Counted from the stretch's first letter, positions 8,270 to 17,008 are shown. The stretch: 23,501 bases of DNA from Verrucomicrobiota bacterium (GCA_023386835.1 JAEWIY010000099.1:1-23501), one strand, 5' to 3'. Notes: a model not told the origin generated them from the sequence alone. Program-made: numbers and translations.

Positions 8270-10765
8270 ATGCTTCTGCGCCCGCGTTTTCTCGGTCGGC
8301 TGGTGGCTCTCGCGATCGTCACCTTCGGCCCACTTCTTCCGGCCCAAACGCCGCCCACGCAGATGCAGCTCTTCCTGTTGGTGGGGCAATCCAACATGTC
8401 CGGTCGCGGCCCGGTGACAGCGCAGGATACTGTCACCCACCCCCGGATCTGGAAACTGAATGAGAACCTCGGCTGGGAGCTGGCGAAGGATCCCTTGCAC
8501 TGGGATCGAGCCAATGCCGGCGTGGGCCTCGCCTCCCAGTTTGCCCGCGACCTCGTCACGGCCGATCCGAACGTGGTGATCGGTCTGATCCCGGCGGCCG
8601 TCGGGGCCACGAGCATCAACGAATGGGCGCCCGGCTCGGCGCTTTACAACAACGCCGTCACCCGAACCCAGACGGCGATGGCCCATGGGACCCTCGCGGG
8701 CATCCTCTGGCACCAAGGCGAGGCCGATGCCACGACGTCCGGCGCGTCCACGTACCTGCAGAAGTTCAGCACGTTGATCGGACAACTGCGGCAGGATCTC
8801 AATGCGCCGTTCGTGCCGGTCGTCGCCGGTGAGCTTGGCCGCTGGCGGGCCACCCATGCCACCATCAATCCGACCTTGGCGCAGATTCCGCAGCACATCC
8901 CGCTCGCCGGGTTCGCGACCTCAGAGAATCTCAACCACATCGGCGACACCCTGCACTTCGATACGCCGTCGCTCTACGAGCTCGGGCACCGATACGTGCT
9001 GCAGTACGCCGAGGTCGATTCCGCCCTGAATTTCGAAGCGGAGTCCCTTGCGTACAAACTGAACGGCGGCGCCCGCGTCGCGGGTCTGGAGGTGCAGGCC
9101 AGCGCGGGTGAATTCATCCGGTTTGATCCCACCTCTTTCGGGCAATCGATTGAGCTCACGCTCCCGTCCGTGCCAGCCGGGACGTATGCAGTGAAGTTTC
9201 GCTATCGCGCCCACCCGAACCGCGGGCGCTCCACCGTCAGCATCGATGGTCTGGCCCTGGGTGGGGAGATCGACCAGTACGCGGCCAACGCCCACTCGTT
9301 CGAAGTGGCGCTCGGCACCGTCTCGTTCAACACGGCGGGCTCTCATGTGGTCCGCGTGACGGCGACCAGCAGCGGCACGAGTTACAAAGCCGCCTCGATC
9401 GACTCAATCGTGTTGGTGCCGGAGCTCTCGCCGCCTCCGCCGGCGGCGGATCCGATCAAGTTCGAAGCCGAGTCGCTCGCCTACACCATCACCGGTGGCA
9501 CCACGGAGGTGCACAAGGACTCGAAAGCCAGTGGTGGTTTCTGGCTGAAGTTCCTGCCCGCGAGTTTTGGACAGTCCATCACCTTGACGCTGCCCAACGT
9601 GCCGGCCGGGACGTACGTTTTGAAGTACCACTACAAGGCCACGGTGGATCGCGGGCGCGGCTCGGTCGCCGTCGACGGCACGCCGATTGGCAGCGAGATC
9701 GAGCAGTACCAGGCGACGGCGGCGTTCAAGGAGCTCACTCTTGGCACGGTTACCTGGGCTTCAGCGGGCCATCACACCGTGCGACTGACCGCAACGGGCA
9801 GCTCAACCGCCTACACGTACCTTTCCATGGATGCGTTCACCCTCGTACCCCAGACGAGCGAACCGCCCCCGCCGCCACCACCTCCTCCACCGCCCCCGCC
9901 CCCGGCGGATCCGATCGTGTTTCAGGCCGAGCTGTTGAGCCGGAGCCTGGAAGGCGGCACGGTTGAAATCCATAAGGACTCGAAGGCGAGCGCCGGCAAC
10001 TGGCTGAAGTTCCTGCCCGCCAGTATTGGACAATCCATTACGTTGACCCTGCCGAATGTGCCGGCCGGCACCTACGTGCTGAAGTACCGCTACAAGGCGA
10101 CGTGGGATCGTGGACGTGGCACGGTGGCGGTGGACGGCGTGCAGTTTGGTGGCGACATCGAGCAGTACCAGGCCGCGGCCGAGTTCAAGGAGGTTAACCT
10201 TGGCGTGGTGGCATGGGCTTCGGCCGGCAACCACACGGTGCGCCTCACGGCGACGGGAAGCTCCACCGGGTACGCGTACCTGTCGATGGACGCCTTCATC
10301 CTGGAGCCGCAAGGCGATACCACCCCGCCGCCGCCACCCCCGCCTCCTCCTCCCGCCGATCCGATCGTATTCCAGGCGGAGACGCTGAGCCGGAGCCTCG
10401 AGGGTGGCACGATCGAGATTCACCGCGACTCAAAGGCGGCCGGAGGCAACTGGTTGAAATTCCTGCCGGCCAGTCTTGGACAATCCATTACGCTGACGCT
10501 GCCGAACGTGCCGGCCGGGACGTACACCGTGAAGTACCGCTACAAGGCCACGTGGGATCGTGGCCGCGGGACGGTCGCCTTGGATGGGGTCGCGATAGGG
10601 AGCGAGATTGAGCAGTACCAGGCGGCGGCCGAATTCAAGGAGATCACGCTGGGCCAGGTCACTTGGACGGAGTCCGGCAATCACACGGTGCGCGTGACCT
10701 CGACCGGCACTTCGACCGAGTACGCGTACCTCTCGATGGATGCGTTCACGCTCGTGCCGCAGTAG
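8270..10765 (+). CDS. Secreted SASA-family carbohydrate esterase with four C-terminal modules
   Basis: This is a predicted exported esterase of the sialate O-acetylesterase (SASA, SGNH-like) family that removes acetyl groups from glycans. It has 831 residues. Residues 1-25 form a signal peptide ending near LPAQ. The catalytic domain (about 31-248) shows LLVGQSNMSG with nucleophile S41, LIPAAVGATSINEW (106-119), ILWHQGEAD (145-153), and GDTLHFD (225-231) with the D226/H229 pair. Residues 253-831 are four tandem 133-residue modules joined by proline-rich linkers. The ATG at 8270 starts exactly at the signal peptide; an earlier in-frame start would add an Arg/Ser-rich tail. It has no Shine-Dalgarno but a strongly pyrimidine-rich leader. 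It is convergent with the sulfatase 31 bases downstream. Confidence 0.92.
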   Translation: MLLRPRFLGRLVALAIVTFGPLLPAQTPPTQMQLFLLVGQSNMSGRGPVTAQDTVTHPRIWKLNENLGWELAKDPLHWDRANAGVGLASQFARDLVTADPNVVIGLIPAAVGATSINEWAPGSALYNNAVTRTQTAMAHGTLAGILWHQGEADATTSGASTYLQKFSTLIGQLRQDLNAPFVPVVAGELGRWRATHATINPTLAQIPQHIPLAGFATSENLNHIGDTLHFDTPSLYELGHRYVLQYAEVDSALNFEAESLAYKLNGGARVAGLEVQASAGEFIRFDPTSFGQSIELTLPSVPAGTYAVKFRYRAHPNRGRSTVSIDGLALGGEIDQYAANAHSFEVALGTVSFNTAGSHVVRVTATSSGTSYKAASIDSIVLVPELSPPPPAADPIKFEAESLAYTITGGTTEVHKDSKASGGFWLKFLPASFGQSITLTLPNVPAGTYVLKYHYKATVDRGRGSVAVDGTPIGSEIEQYQATAAFKELTLGTVTWASAGHHTVRLTATGSSTAYTYLSMDAFTLVPQTSEPPPPPPPPPPPPPPADPIVFQAELLSRSLEGGTVEIHKDSKASAGNWLKFLPASIGQSITLTLPNVPAGTYVLKYRYKATWDRGRGTVAVDGVQFGGDIEQYQAAAEFKEVNLGVVAWASAGNHTVRLTATGSSTGYAYLSMDAFILEPQGDTTPPPPPPPPPPADPIVFQAETLSRSLEGGTIEIHRDSKAAGGNWLKFLPASLGQSITLTLPNVPAGTYTVKYRYKATWDRGRGTVALDGVAIGSEIEQYQAAAEFKEITLGQVTWTESGNHTVRVTSTGTSTEYAYLSMDAFTLVPQ
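9026..10762 (+). repeat. Four tandem 399-bp modules (carbohydrate-binding-like) inside the SASA esterase
   Basis: Modules lie at 9026-9424, 9455-9853, 9914-10312 and 10364-10762, each exactly 133 codons. Linkers are 10, 20 and 17 residues and mostly proline. Each module starts F-E/Q-A-E, contains F-x-P-x-S-x-G-Q-S-I then LP-x-VPAGTY, and ends in L-V-P or L-E-P. This resembles the galactose-binding beta-sandwich folds of CBM6/CBM35-type modules. Modules 3 and 4 are most alike and module 1 is the most diverged. Confidence 0.9.
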
Positions 10766-10796
10766 CAGACCATCGCGCTCCCTTGCGCCGCGGGTT

Positions 10797-12212
10797 TCAG
10801 CGTTTCGCCGGCGGCGTGAGGGCCCAGTGCTCGTTGCTCACGTGGGCTGTCCGCATGATTTCGCGGATCCGCGCAACGAGCTCCGGATGCGCCGGGGCCA
10901 CATCGGTTGTTTCGCCGATGTCGTTCTGCAGATCATACAGGATGACGTCGTCACCGTCGGAGAGCCGCAGCCCTTTCCAGCGACCGTGCAGCAGCACGGC
11001 CTGGCTCGCGCCGCCCTCATAAAACTCCCAGTACAGGTATTCGTGAACGGCCTGCCCGTCCCGCCCGAGCAGCGTGGGCACGAGGCTCAGGCTGTCCCGG
11101 TCCGGCGGCAGCGGCGCACCGGCCAGTTCGGCGAAGGTGGCAAAAAAATCCCCGAAGTATCCGACGTGTGGTGACACAGCGGCGGCCGGGATCTGGCCGG
11201 GCCAGCGCGCCAGCAACGGCACGCGCAGGCCGCCGTCGGTCAGGGAGCGTTTCAGGCCGCGAAAGGGTCCGCTGGCGGTGAAGAACCTCGGATCATATTC
11301 CGGCCCTCCTTCCTTGTGCGGGCCATTGTCGCTGGTGAAGATGACCAGCGTACGCTGATCGAGCCCCAGCCGCTGTAGCTCGTCGAACAGTCGTCCGATC
11401 TGTGCATCGAGCCGCGTGATCATGGCGGCGTGGCCCTTGGTGGTGTCAGGCCAGGGCCGGTCGGCGTACCGTCCGAATTCGGGAACTTCATGACCGTTGC
11501 CCAGCTCCTTCGACCGCTCGTTGTTGGCGTGCGGAGTAATGACGGACAGATAGAGGAAAAACGGTTGCGCACGGTTGGCGCGGACGAACTCCAGAGCCTC
11601 CTCCGCAAAGAGGTCGCCCGAATACTGGACCGGACGCGTCGCATAACCCACGCCTTCCACCGGGCCGACCTGCACGAGGTCGTTCTGCAAGGCGACCCGC
11701 TCGCCGTCGCGCCAGAGATGATCGGGGAAGTGGTTGTGGGCGTGGGCCTGGTGGAGGTAGCCAAAATAGGCATCGAATCCCTGGCTCCGCGGCTCGCCAG
11801 GTTCATCGAGCAACCCGAGGCCCCACTTGCCCACCAGCCCGGTGCGGTAGCCGCGTTGTTGCAGAACCCGTGCAATCGTGACGTCATCGGACTGCAGGGT
11901 CTGGGCGCCGTGGCGCCCGCCCGCGTTGCCGCGCACGCGCGTGTGGCCGGTGTGTTGCCCTGTCATCAGCACGCTGCGGGAGGGCGCGCAGACCGTGCTG
12001 CCCGCGTAGAACTGCGTGAAGCGCATGCCCTCCTCGGCCATCCGGTCCAACTCCGGGGTGGCGATCAACGTCTGTCCATAACACCCGAGCTCGCCGTAGC
12101 CGAGATCGTCAGCGAGGATGAAAATGAGGTTGGGCTGCTCGGCGGCGGACGTGAAGGAGGCGGAAACGCCGGCAAGCAGCACCGCGGACCAGCGGGCGAG
12201 GGGACGAAGCAT
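10797..12212 (-). CDS. Secreted sulfatase (S1, formylglycine type)
   Basis: This is a predicted exported sulfatase that hydrolyses sulfate esters, probably on a polysaccharide. It has 471 residues. The N-terminal 24 residues form a signal peptide ending at TSAAEQ. ADDLGYGELG (34-43) supplies metal-binding D35/D36. CAPSRSVLMTGQ (75-86) is the C-x-P-S-R signature in which C75 would be converted to formylglycine by a maturase that is not in this window. LVGKWGLG (126-133) and FTSDNGPHKEGG (292-303), with D295/N296, complete the metal/sulfate site. The C-terminal region (LYDLQNDIGETTDVA) is the normal end of the family. It is divergent from the oxidoreductase at 12345 across 132 bases, which suggests shared control of a glycan-degrading pathway. 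Confidence 0.94.
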   Translation of the reverse strand: MLRPLARWSAVLLAGVSASFTSAAEQPNLIFILADDLGYGELGCYGQTLIATPELDRMAEEGMRFTQFYAGSTVCAPSRSVLMTGQHTGHTRVRGNAGGRHGAQTLQSDDVTIARVLQQRGYRTGLVGKWGLGLLDEPGEPRSQGFDAYFGYLHQAHAHNHFPDHLWRDGERVALQNDLVQVGPVEGVGYATRPVQYSGDLFAEEALEFVRANRAQPFFLYLSVITPHANNERSKELGNGHEVPEFGRYADRPWPDTTKGHAAMITRLDAQIGRLFDELQRLGLDQRTLVIFTSDNGPHKEGGPEYDPRFFTASGPFRGLKRSLTDGGLRVPLLARWPGQIPAAAVSPHVGYFGDFFATFAELAGAPLPPDRDSLSLVPTLLGRDGQAVHEYLYWEFYEGGASQAVLLHGRWKGLRLSDGDDVILYDLQNDIGETTDVAPAHPELVARIREIMRTAHVSNEHWALTPPAKR

Positions 12213-12344
12213 GCGGCACGTTGAGCCGGGCTGCGCCCGTTGGCCAGCGGCGGATCCTTCGATTCGTTGAATGCCCTGTGCGCCGCGTGATCGGGTTTGC
12301 GCTGGTTGCAGGCAAACGGAAACATGGCTGCGCCCCGCTCCCCC
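12213..12344. promoter_or_regulatory. Divergent promoter region, sulfatase / oxidoreductase
   Basis: These 132 bases separate two divergent genes and must carry promoter elements for both unless transcription starts further away. I see no strong sigma-70 boxes and no clear operator dyad. The stretch just before the plus-strand ATG at 12345 is C-rich with no Shine-Dalgarno sequence. Confidence 0.4.
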
Positions 12345-13745
12345 ATGAAAGTTACACCCTCAACCCGCCGGCAGTTCCTGAAAACTGCGGCCGGAGCCGT
12401 CACCACGTTCACCATACTGCCGCGTCACATCCTGGGCGGCCCGAAGTTTGTCCCGCCGAGCGAGCGGGTGAACGTCGCGATGATCGGCGTGGGCGGGCAG
12501 GGCATCGTCAACCTCCGGCAACTGCTGCAGTTTGACGACGTGCAGGTGGTCGCGATCGCCGACCCGGCCGAGCGGTTCAGCCTGGAGGAGTTTTACTACG
12601 GTGGCGAGGGTGGGCGGGCGCCGACGAAGGCGCTGATCGAGGAGCACTCTGCCGCCCAGGGGCGGCCGCAGCGTTGCGGCGCGTTCGAGGATTTTCGCGA
12701 GATGCTCGAACGCGAGTCGGCGATCGATGCGGTGCTGATCGCCTCACCCGATCACCACCACGCTTACCAGTCCATCCATGCGATGCGGGCCGGCAAACAC
12801 GTCTACTGCGAGAAGCCGCTGACGCATAACCTGTGGGAGCTCCGGGAGGTGACGCGAGTCGCGCAGGAGACCGGGGTCGCCACGCAAATGGGCAACATCG
12901 GCCATTCCAAGGACGGCATCCGCGAAACGGTGGAGCATCTTCGGGCGGGCACGATCGGAGCAGTCCGCGAAGCTTTTGCCTGGGTACCCGCGCCGCGCTG
13001 GAATCCGACCCTGACGTCGGCTCCCCGGGACACGCTGCCGGTGCCGGCCGGGCTGAATTGGGATCTGTGGCTCGGGCCACGACCGTCCCGCCCCTTTCAT
13101 CCGGCCTACTTTCCCGTGCGCTGGCGTGACTTCTGGGCGTTTGGGTCCGCCGGCATGGGCGACTTCGGCTGTCATGATCTCGACGCGATCACGTGGGCCT
13201 TTGACCTGCCGACGCCGTCTCGCGTCGAGGCGTACGGCATTGGAGTGATGGACGACGAGATCGCGCCGCATGGCAGCATGATCTACTTCGATTTTCCCGC
13301 GCGCGGAGAGCAGCCGCCGTTGCGGGTGACATGGCACGACGGCGGTGCGCGGCCGCGCGTGCCGGAGGCGTTGGGGCGTTTTCCACTGGCCGATCGTGGC
13401 CTGCTCTTCATCGGCGAGAAGGGCGTGATCCAATGTGACGGCGCCGGGGGCGCGCCCCGCATTTTCCCGCCGGATTTGCGGGCAGCCGCGCCCAAGCCGC
13501 CCGAGTTGATCACCCGATCCAAAGGTCACCATCGCGACTGGATCAATGCCTGCAAAGGCGGACCGGCGGCCAGCAGCCACTTCACGACGGCCGCACACCT
13601 GACCGAGATCACCCATTTGGGCGTGCTCGCGCTGCGTTTGCGTCAGCCGATCGGCTGGGATCCGAAGACGCTCACCGTGCCGGGTCTGCCCGCGGCGGAA
13701 CCGCTCATCCGGGGCGAGTATCGGCCCGGTTGGGAACTGACCTGA
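12345..13745 (+). CDS. Gfo/Idh/MocA family oxidoreductase, Tat-exported
   Basis: This is a second exported Gfo/Idh/MocA oxidoreductase, 466 residues. TRRQFLKTAAG (7-17) followed by a hydrophobic stretch is a twin-arginine signal. The NAD(P)-binding start is RVNVAMIGVGGQG (41-53), and CEKPLTHN (155-162) carries the family EKP motif with K157. A large insertion around 75-115 (EEFYYGGEGG onward) is common in exported members. Later come FGCHDLDAITWAFDLPTPSRVEA and KGHHRDWINACKGG, typical of the C-terminal beta-sheet domain of this group. The ATG at 12345 puts the Tat motif at residue 7; ATG 12324 would add seven residues and is also possible. It shares family but little sequence with the partial oxidoreductase at the left edge, so it is not a recent duplicate. 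Substrate unknown. Confidence 0.92.
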   Translation: MKVTPSTRRQFLKTAAGAVTTFTILPRHILGGPKFVPPSERVNVAMIGVGGQGIVNLRQLLQFDDVQVVAIADPAERFSLEEFYYGGEGGRAPTKALIEEHSAAQGRPQRCGAFEDFREMLERESAIDAVLIASPDHHHAYQSIHAMRAGKHVYCEKPLTHNLWELREVTRVAQETGVATQMGNIGHSKDGIRETVEHLRAGTIGAVREAFAWVPAPRWNPTLTSAPRDTLPVPAGLNWDLWLGPRPSRPFHPAYFPVRWRDFWAFGSAGMGDFGCHDLDAITWAFDLPTPSRVEAYGIGVMDDEIAPHGSMIYFDFPARGEQPPLRVTWHDGGARPRVPEALGRFPLADRGLLFIGEKGVIQCDGAGGAPRIFPPDLRAAAPKPPELITRSKGHHRDWINACKGGPAASSHFTTAAHLTEITHLGVLALRLRQPIGWDPKTLTVPGLPAAEPLIRGEYRPGWELT

Positions 13746-14074
13746 ACGCCATCTGCCTCGCTAGTTGCTCGCCGTGCGATGCCGCCGCGGCGAGCGGATT
13801 GACCGAAGAGCGTAGACGATCCGTCGCTCGCGGCGACGCCGCTGGACCGTGCCGACGCATGGGCGTCGGCTTCGTTGCTCAAGTTGCGTGGCGCCGGCGA
13901 CGATGCGCGTGCGGCGACTAGTGCAAAGTGGCCATGACGCGTCAGCAGCGGCGGCGTTTTGCGCGATTCTCTGCCTGAGAGCGGCTTTCTCGTTTGGAAC
14001 CTCTCACTTGCCCGATGCAGGGTGTAGGGCGCTGTCTGATACGGAGGACTGACGAATTCTGCTAAGTTGAAGCG
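13746..14074. other. Intergenic region with one hairpin
   Basis: No gene is supported in these 329 bases. A perfect 8-bp hairpin with a four-base loop lies at 13851-13870, about 105 bases after the oxidoreductase stop and followed by a T-containing but not T-rich stretch. It may be a terminator. The rest is GC-rich and its short frames have no protein-like features. Confidence 0.4.
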
Positions 14075-14893
14075 ATGATACCCCTCCGCTTCACTATCGG
14101 TGTTGTTCTATTCGCATTTTTTGGCGCTGCCGTGCGTGCGGCGTTGGTCGAGATCTCCGGTGAAGGCGTCACCGTCGTCGCGGGCAGCTTCGATCATCGG
14201 CCGCTGCCCGAGTACCTCGACGCACCAGACCAGGCGAACTACCTGAAACTCACCGCCGTCTTCGATACCAAGCGTCGCCCGGTGGCTCGTACCGCCACGA
14301 CCGCGGAGTACGAAGCCCTCTATGGTTACGGGCAGGTGAACGACGTGTTGCTGCCGCTGCAGCGCATTCGCTTGCGGCTGGTCCTGCATCAAGGGTTCGA
14401 GTGCTCCTTTGAGATCTCTGGAAAGACAGCGGATGGGGCTCACCTGTGGATCTATGGGTACAGCGAGGACCCGCAGTTCATCGCGTCACTCGACTTTCCC
14501 GTGAACGGTTTCTCCGAACCCGCCGACGAGTTCTACCGCCGCGTCGACATCGGCATGGATGGATCACACTGGTACGCGGTCACCGATCAGACATTCCTGC
14601 CTGAGGTCAGCGTGTTCTCACCGGTTTCGAGCGGCAAAGGTCCGGAGGTGCGCAAGCAGCCGAAATCCGTGAAAACGAAGAAGGGCTCGTCGACGAAGCT
14701 CGACGTTCAGGTCAGCAGCCGCAGCCGTGTGACGTATCAATGGTACAAAGACGGTCTGCCACTGCTCGGCGAGAATGGCCCCAAGCTCTTCCTCAAGAAG
14801 ACACGCTCGTCGGACGTCGGCTGGTACTGGGTCGTGGCGACCAACGACAAGGGCAGCACTGGTAGTAAGCTGGCCCGCGTGGAGTTGCGCTGA
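14075..14893 (+). CDS. Exported protein with C-terminal Ig-like domain
   Basis: This is a 272-residue exported protein of unknown function. Residues 1-22 form a signal peptide with a hydrophobic core and an A-V-R-A end. Residues 23-185 are beta-rich (for example VEISGEGVTVVAGSF and FECSFEISGKTADGAHLWIYGY) and I cannot assign them. Residues 188-272 form an Ig-like domain: a KQPKSVKTKKGSSTKLDV opening, the hallmark YQWYKDGLPL (221-230), then DVGWYWVVATNDKGS (247-261). It lacks the disulfide cysteines of classical Ig domains. Such domains are frequent in exported proteins of Opitutaceae-type genomes. It stands alone between two intergenic gaps of over 300 bases. No Shine-Dalgarno sequence lies at proper spacing. 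Confidence 0.8.
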   Translation: MIPLRFTIGVVLFAFFGAAVRAALVEISGEGVTVVAGSFDHRPLPEYLDAPDQANYLKLTAVFDTKRRPVARTATTAEYEALYGYGQVNDVLLPLQRIRLRLVLHQGFECSFEISGKTADGAHLWIYGYSEDPQFIASLDFPVNGFSEPADEFYRRVDIGMDGSHWYAVTDQTFLPEVSVFSPVSSGKGPEVRKQPKSVKTKKGSSTKLDVQVSSRSRVTYQWYKDGLPLLGENGPKLFLKKTRSSDVGWYWVVATNDKGSTGSKLARVELR

Positions 14894-15229
14894 CGTTGGC
14901 CCGTTCGTGTCTCTGCGACGCGGCGTGGAGCTCGCCGGCGTCTGTTCAGCACGTGTAGCGCTCAGATCGATACCGTGGCGCGGAACCTGTTTTGGGGTCG
15001 GACGATCGTGTGCGTTCGTCGGCGGGCTGACTGACACTGGACCGGGGCCGGCGTCCCTTAAACACCGAGGTGCCGGATCGGCTCGGGTGTCGGATGGCGT
15101 TCGCGGGAAGTCGGTTCCGTTCGGGCAAGGAACGTGGCTCGACAGGGTTGGGAAGTCGGGAGTATCCTCCCTCGTCCCTGCGAGACGCGCACACCGGCGG
15201 TGGCGTCCCGCTCTCAACCCCACCCCGCC
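14894..15229. other. Intergenic region, nothing convincing
   Basis: In these 336 bases I see no gene, RNA or clear terminator. Only short, imperfect GC-rich inverted repeats occur. The last 20 bases before the ATG at 15230 are strongly C-rich. An open frame continues upstream of that ATG to 15134, but its product is Arg/Pro-rich and would bury the signal peptide. Confidence 0.4.
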
Positions 15230-16897
15230 ATGACTACGTTTACGAAGTCACTCTTCGGGACGGCGCTCCTGTTGCTCGTTCCGCTCACCGGCCCCGGCCG
15301 CGAACCAATTTACGACGGCCTTGGCAGCTATACCCGTCCGATCACCACTCGTCAGCAGGACGCCCAACGTTACTTCGACCAAGGGCTCGCCTGGTTTTAT
15401 GGCTTTAACCACGGCGCCGCGTTGCGCTCCTTCCGGCAGGCGGCGGAGATCGATCCGGAGTGCGCGATGGCGCATTGGGGCGTCGCGCTCGCGCTCGGAC
15501 CTCACATCAATCTTCCCCTGGTCCCGCCCGACGCGGCGGAGGAAGCCGTGCGGCGCCTGCAAAAGGCGCAGGAGTTTTCCCGTGCCTGCACTGAGGTCGA
15601 ACAGGCGCTCATCACCGCGTTGGCCCGGCGCTACGAACACCCTCAACCCGAGGATCGGCGTCCGTTGGACCAAGCCTATGCCGACGCATTGCGGCAGGTC
15701 TGGCGACAGTATCCACAGGATCCTGACGTCGGCGCACTTTTTGCCGAGGCCATGATGATCTTGCGCCCGTGGGACCTTTGGACGCCGGAAGGCCAGCCTC
15801 AGCCCGGCACGGAGGAAATCGTGGCCACCCTCGACGCCGTGCTCGCGCTCCACGAGGCGCATCCGTTTGCCAATCACCTCTACATCCATGCGTTGGAGGC
15901 GTCGCCGCAACCTGAACGCGCGGTCGCGGCGGCCGACCGGCTGCGAGAGCTGCAGCCGGGACTCGCCCACAACGTGCACATGCCATCACACATCGACATC
16001 CGCAACGGCCGCTGGCACGAGGCGGTGACGGCGAACCAGAAGGCGATCGCCGCCGCCGAGCGCTTTCGCGCGATCGCCGGGCCCCCGCAGGGGCCGATCT
16101 ACGTGTATAACGCGCACAACTACCATATGCTCGCTTATGCCGCCATGATGACCGGGCAGGCGGAATTGGCGGTGCGGCACATCCAGAGCATGGTCCGGTC
16201 CCTGCCGGACGACTTCGTGAAGGACTTCGCACCGATGGTCGACGCGTACATCGCCATGCCTTACGAGGTGCTGCTTCGCTTCGGGCGCTGGGATGAGGTG
16301 CTGGCCGCTCCGGAGCATCCGGAACACCTGCCGTTTGCGCGGGCGCTGCGGCACGCGGCGCGGGCGGTCGCCCTGGCGGCCAAGGGCGATCCGGCGGCCG
16401 GCCGGGCCGAACAGCGTCAGTACGAAGCCGCGGCACCGCTCGTGCCGGAGCAATGGACGATTGGCCCGGTGCCGGCTCTTACGATCCTCGAGGTGGTGAC
16501 GCCCATGGTGGAAGGCGAGATCCGGTACCGCGAAGGCGATGTAAACGGCGGACTGGAGCACTTGCGCCGGGCCGTCGCCGCGGAGGATGCGCTCCGCTAT
16601 TTTGAACCACCGGCGTGGTTCCTGCCGGTCCGGCATGCCCTCGGCGCAGCGCTGATGGACGCCGGACGCTTTGCCGAAGCGGAGGACGTGTACCGTGAGG
16701 ATCTGCGGCGCCAGCCGGAGAACGGCTGGTCGCTCTACGGATTGGCGGCCAGCCTGCGCGCGCGGCAGCGAAACGACGAAGCCGCGCCGATCGTCCAGCG
16801 ATTCGAAACGATCTGGCGCCACGCGGACACGCGCATCTCCTCCTCCTGCTTGTGCCTGCCGGGTCAGGAGCGCAGCCGCCTGACCGCAGCGCGTTGA
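15230..16897 (+). CDS. Exported TPR-like repeat protein
   Basis: This 555-residue protein is all-helical in appearance and is built of tetratricopeptide-like repeats. Residues 1-24 form a signal peptide. Repeat-like segments include DAQRYFDQGLAWFYGFNHGAALRSF (about 44-68, repeat A/B helices), AEIDPECAMAHWGVAL (72-87), the 258-280 region, and ALGAALMDAGRFAEAEDVYRED near the C-terminus. Beyond plain TPR it carries three His-rich segments: NHLYIH (215-220), HMPSHI (250-255) and HNYHM (296-300). I recognise these as recurrent in a family of large proteins annotated only as TPR. They could line a pocket or bind metal, which is inference. It is convergent with the 231-residue orphan, with a hairpin between them. 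Confidence 0.82.
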   Translation: MTTFTKSLFGTALLLLVPLTGPGREPIYDGLGSYTRPITTRQQDAQRYFDQGLAWFYGFNHGAALRSFRQAAEIDPECAMAHWGVALALGPHINLPLVPPDAAEEAVRRLQKAQEFSRACTEVEQALITALARRYEHPQPEDRRPLDQAYADALRQVWRQYPQDPDVGALFAEAMMILRPWDLWTPEGQPQPGTEEIVATLDAVLALHEAHPFANHLYIHALEASPQPERAVAAADRLRELQPGLAHNVHMPSHIDIRNGRWHEAVTANQKAIAAAERFRAIAGPPQGPIYVYNAHNYHMLAYAAMMTGQAELAVRHIQSMVRSLPDDFVKDFAPMVDAYIAMPYEVLLRFGRWDEVLAAPEHPEHLPFARALRHAARAVALAAKGDPAAGRAEQRQYEAAAPLVPEQWTIGPVPALTILEVVTPMVEGEIRYREGDVNGGLEHLRRAVAAEDALRYFEPPAWFLPVRHALGAALMDAGRFAEAEDVYREDLRRQPENGWSLYGLAASLRARQRNDEAAPIVQRFETIWRHADTRISSSCLCLPGQERSRLTAAR

Positions 16898-16925
16898 TTC
16901 CCGATGACGTTGATTGATCGGAGAA

Positions 16926-16959
16926 CGAACGGGAGCAGCCCGCGGGTTGCTCCCGTTCG
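16926..16959. terminator. Probable bidirectional terminator hairpin
   Basis: Arms 16926-16937 and 16948-16959 form a perfect 12-bp GC-rich stem with a ten-base loop, between the convergent ends of the TPR gene (stop at 16897) and the 231-residue gene (end at 17009). Neither strand has a long U-tract after the stem. The position and stability favour a terminator or an RNA-end protecting hairpin. Confidence 0.6.
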
Positions 16960-17008
16960 GTTACCGGCCTGACCAGGCGCGGGAGCGTTTCGCGTATTTA
17001 ATCCTTTG

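Noticed and set aside
7931..8896. A 321-codon minus-strand open frame over the start of the esterase gene
   Set aside because: It crosses the signal peptide and catalytic motifs of the SASA gene on the other strand and lacks protein-like features.
9870..9906. Tandem CCN tract as a phase-variation microsatellite
   Set aside because: The repeat unit is mixed proline codons rather than one pure unit, and length changes by three bases would not shift the frame, so it reads as a linker.
9026..10762. Regular repeats that might be a CRISPR array
   Set aside because: The 399-bp repeats are in-frame protein modules joined by proline linkers, far longer than CRISPR repeats and without spacers.
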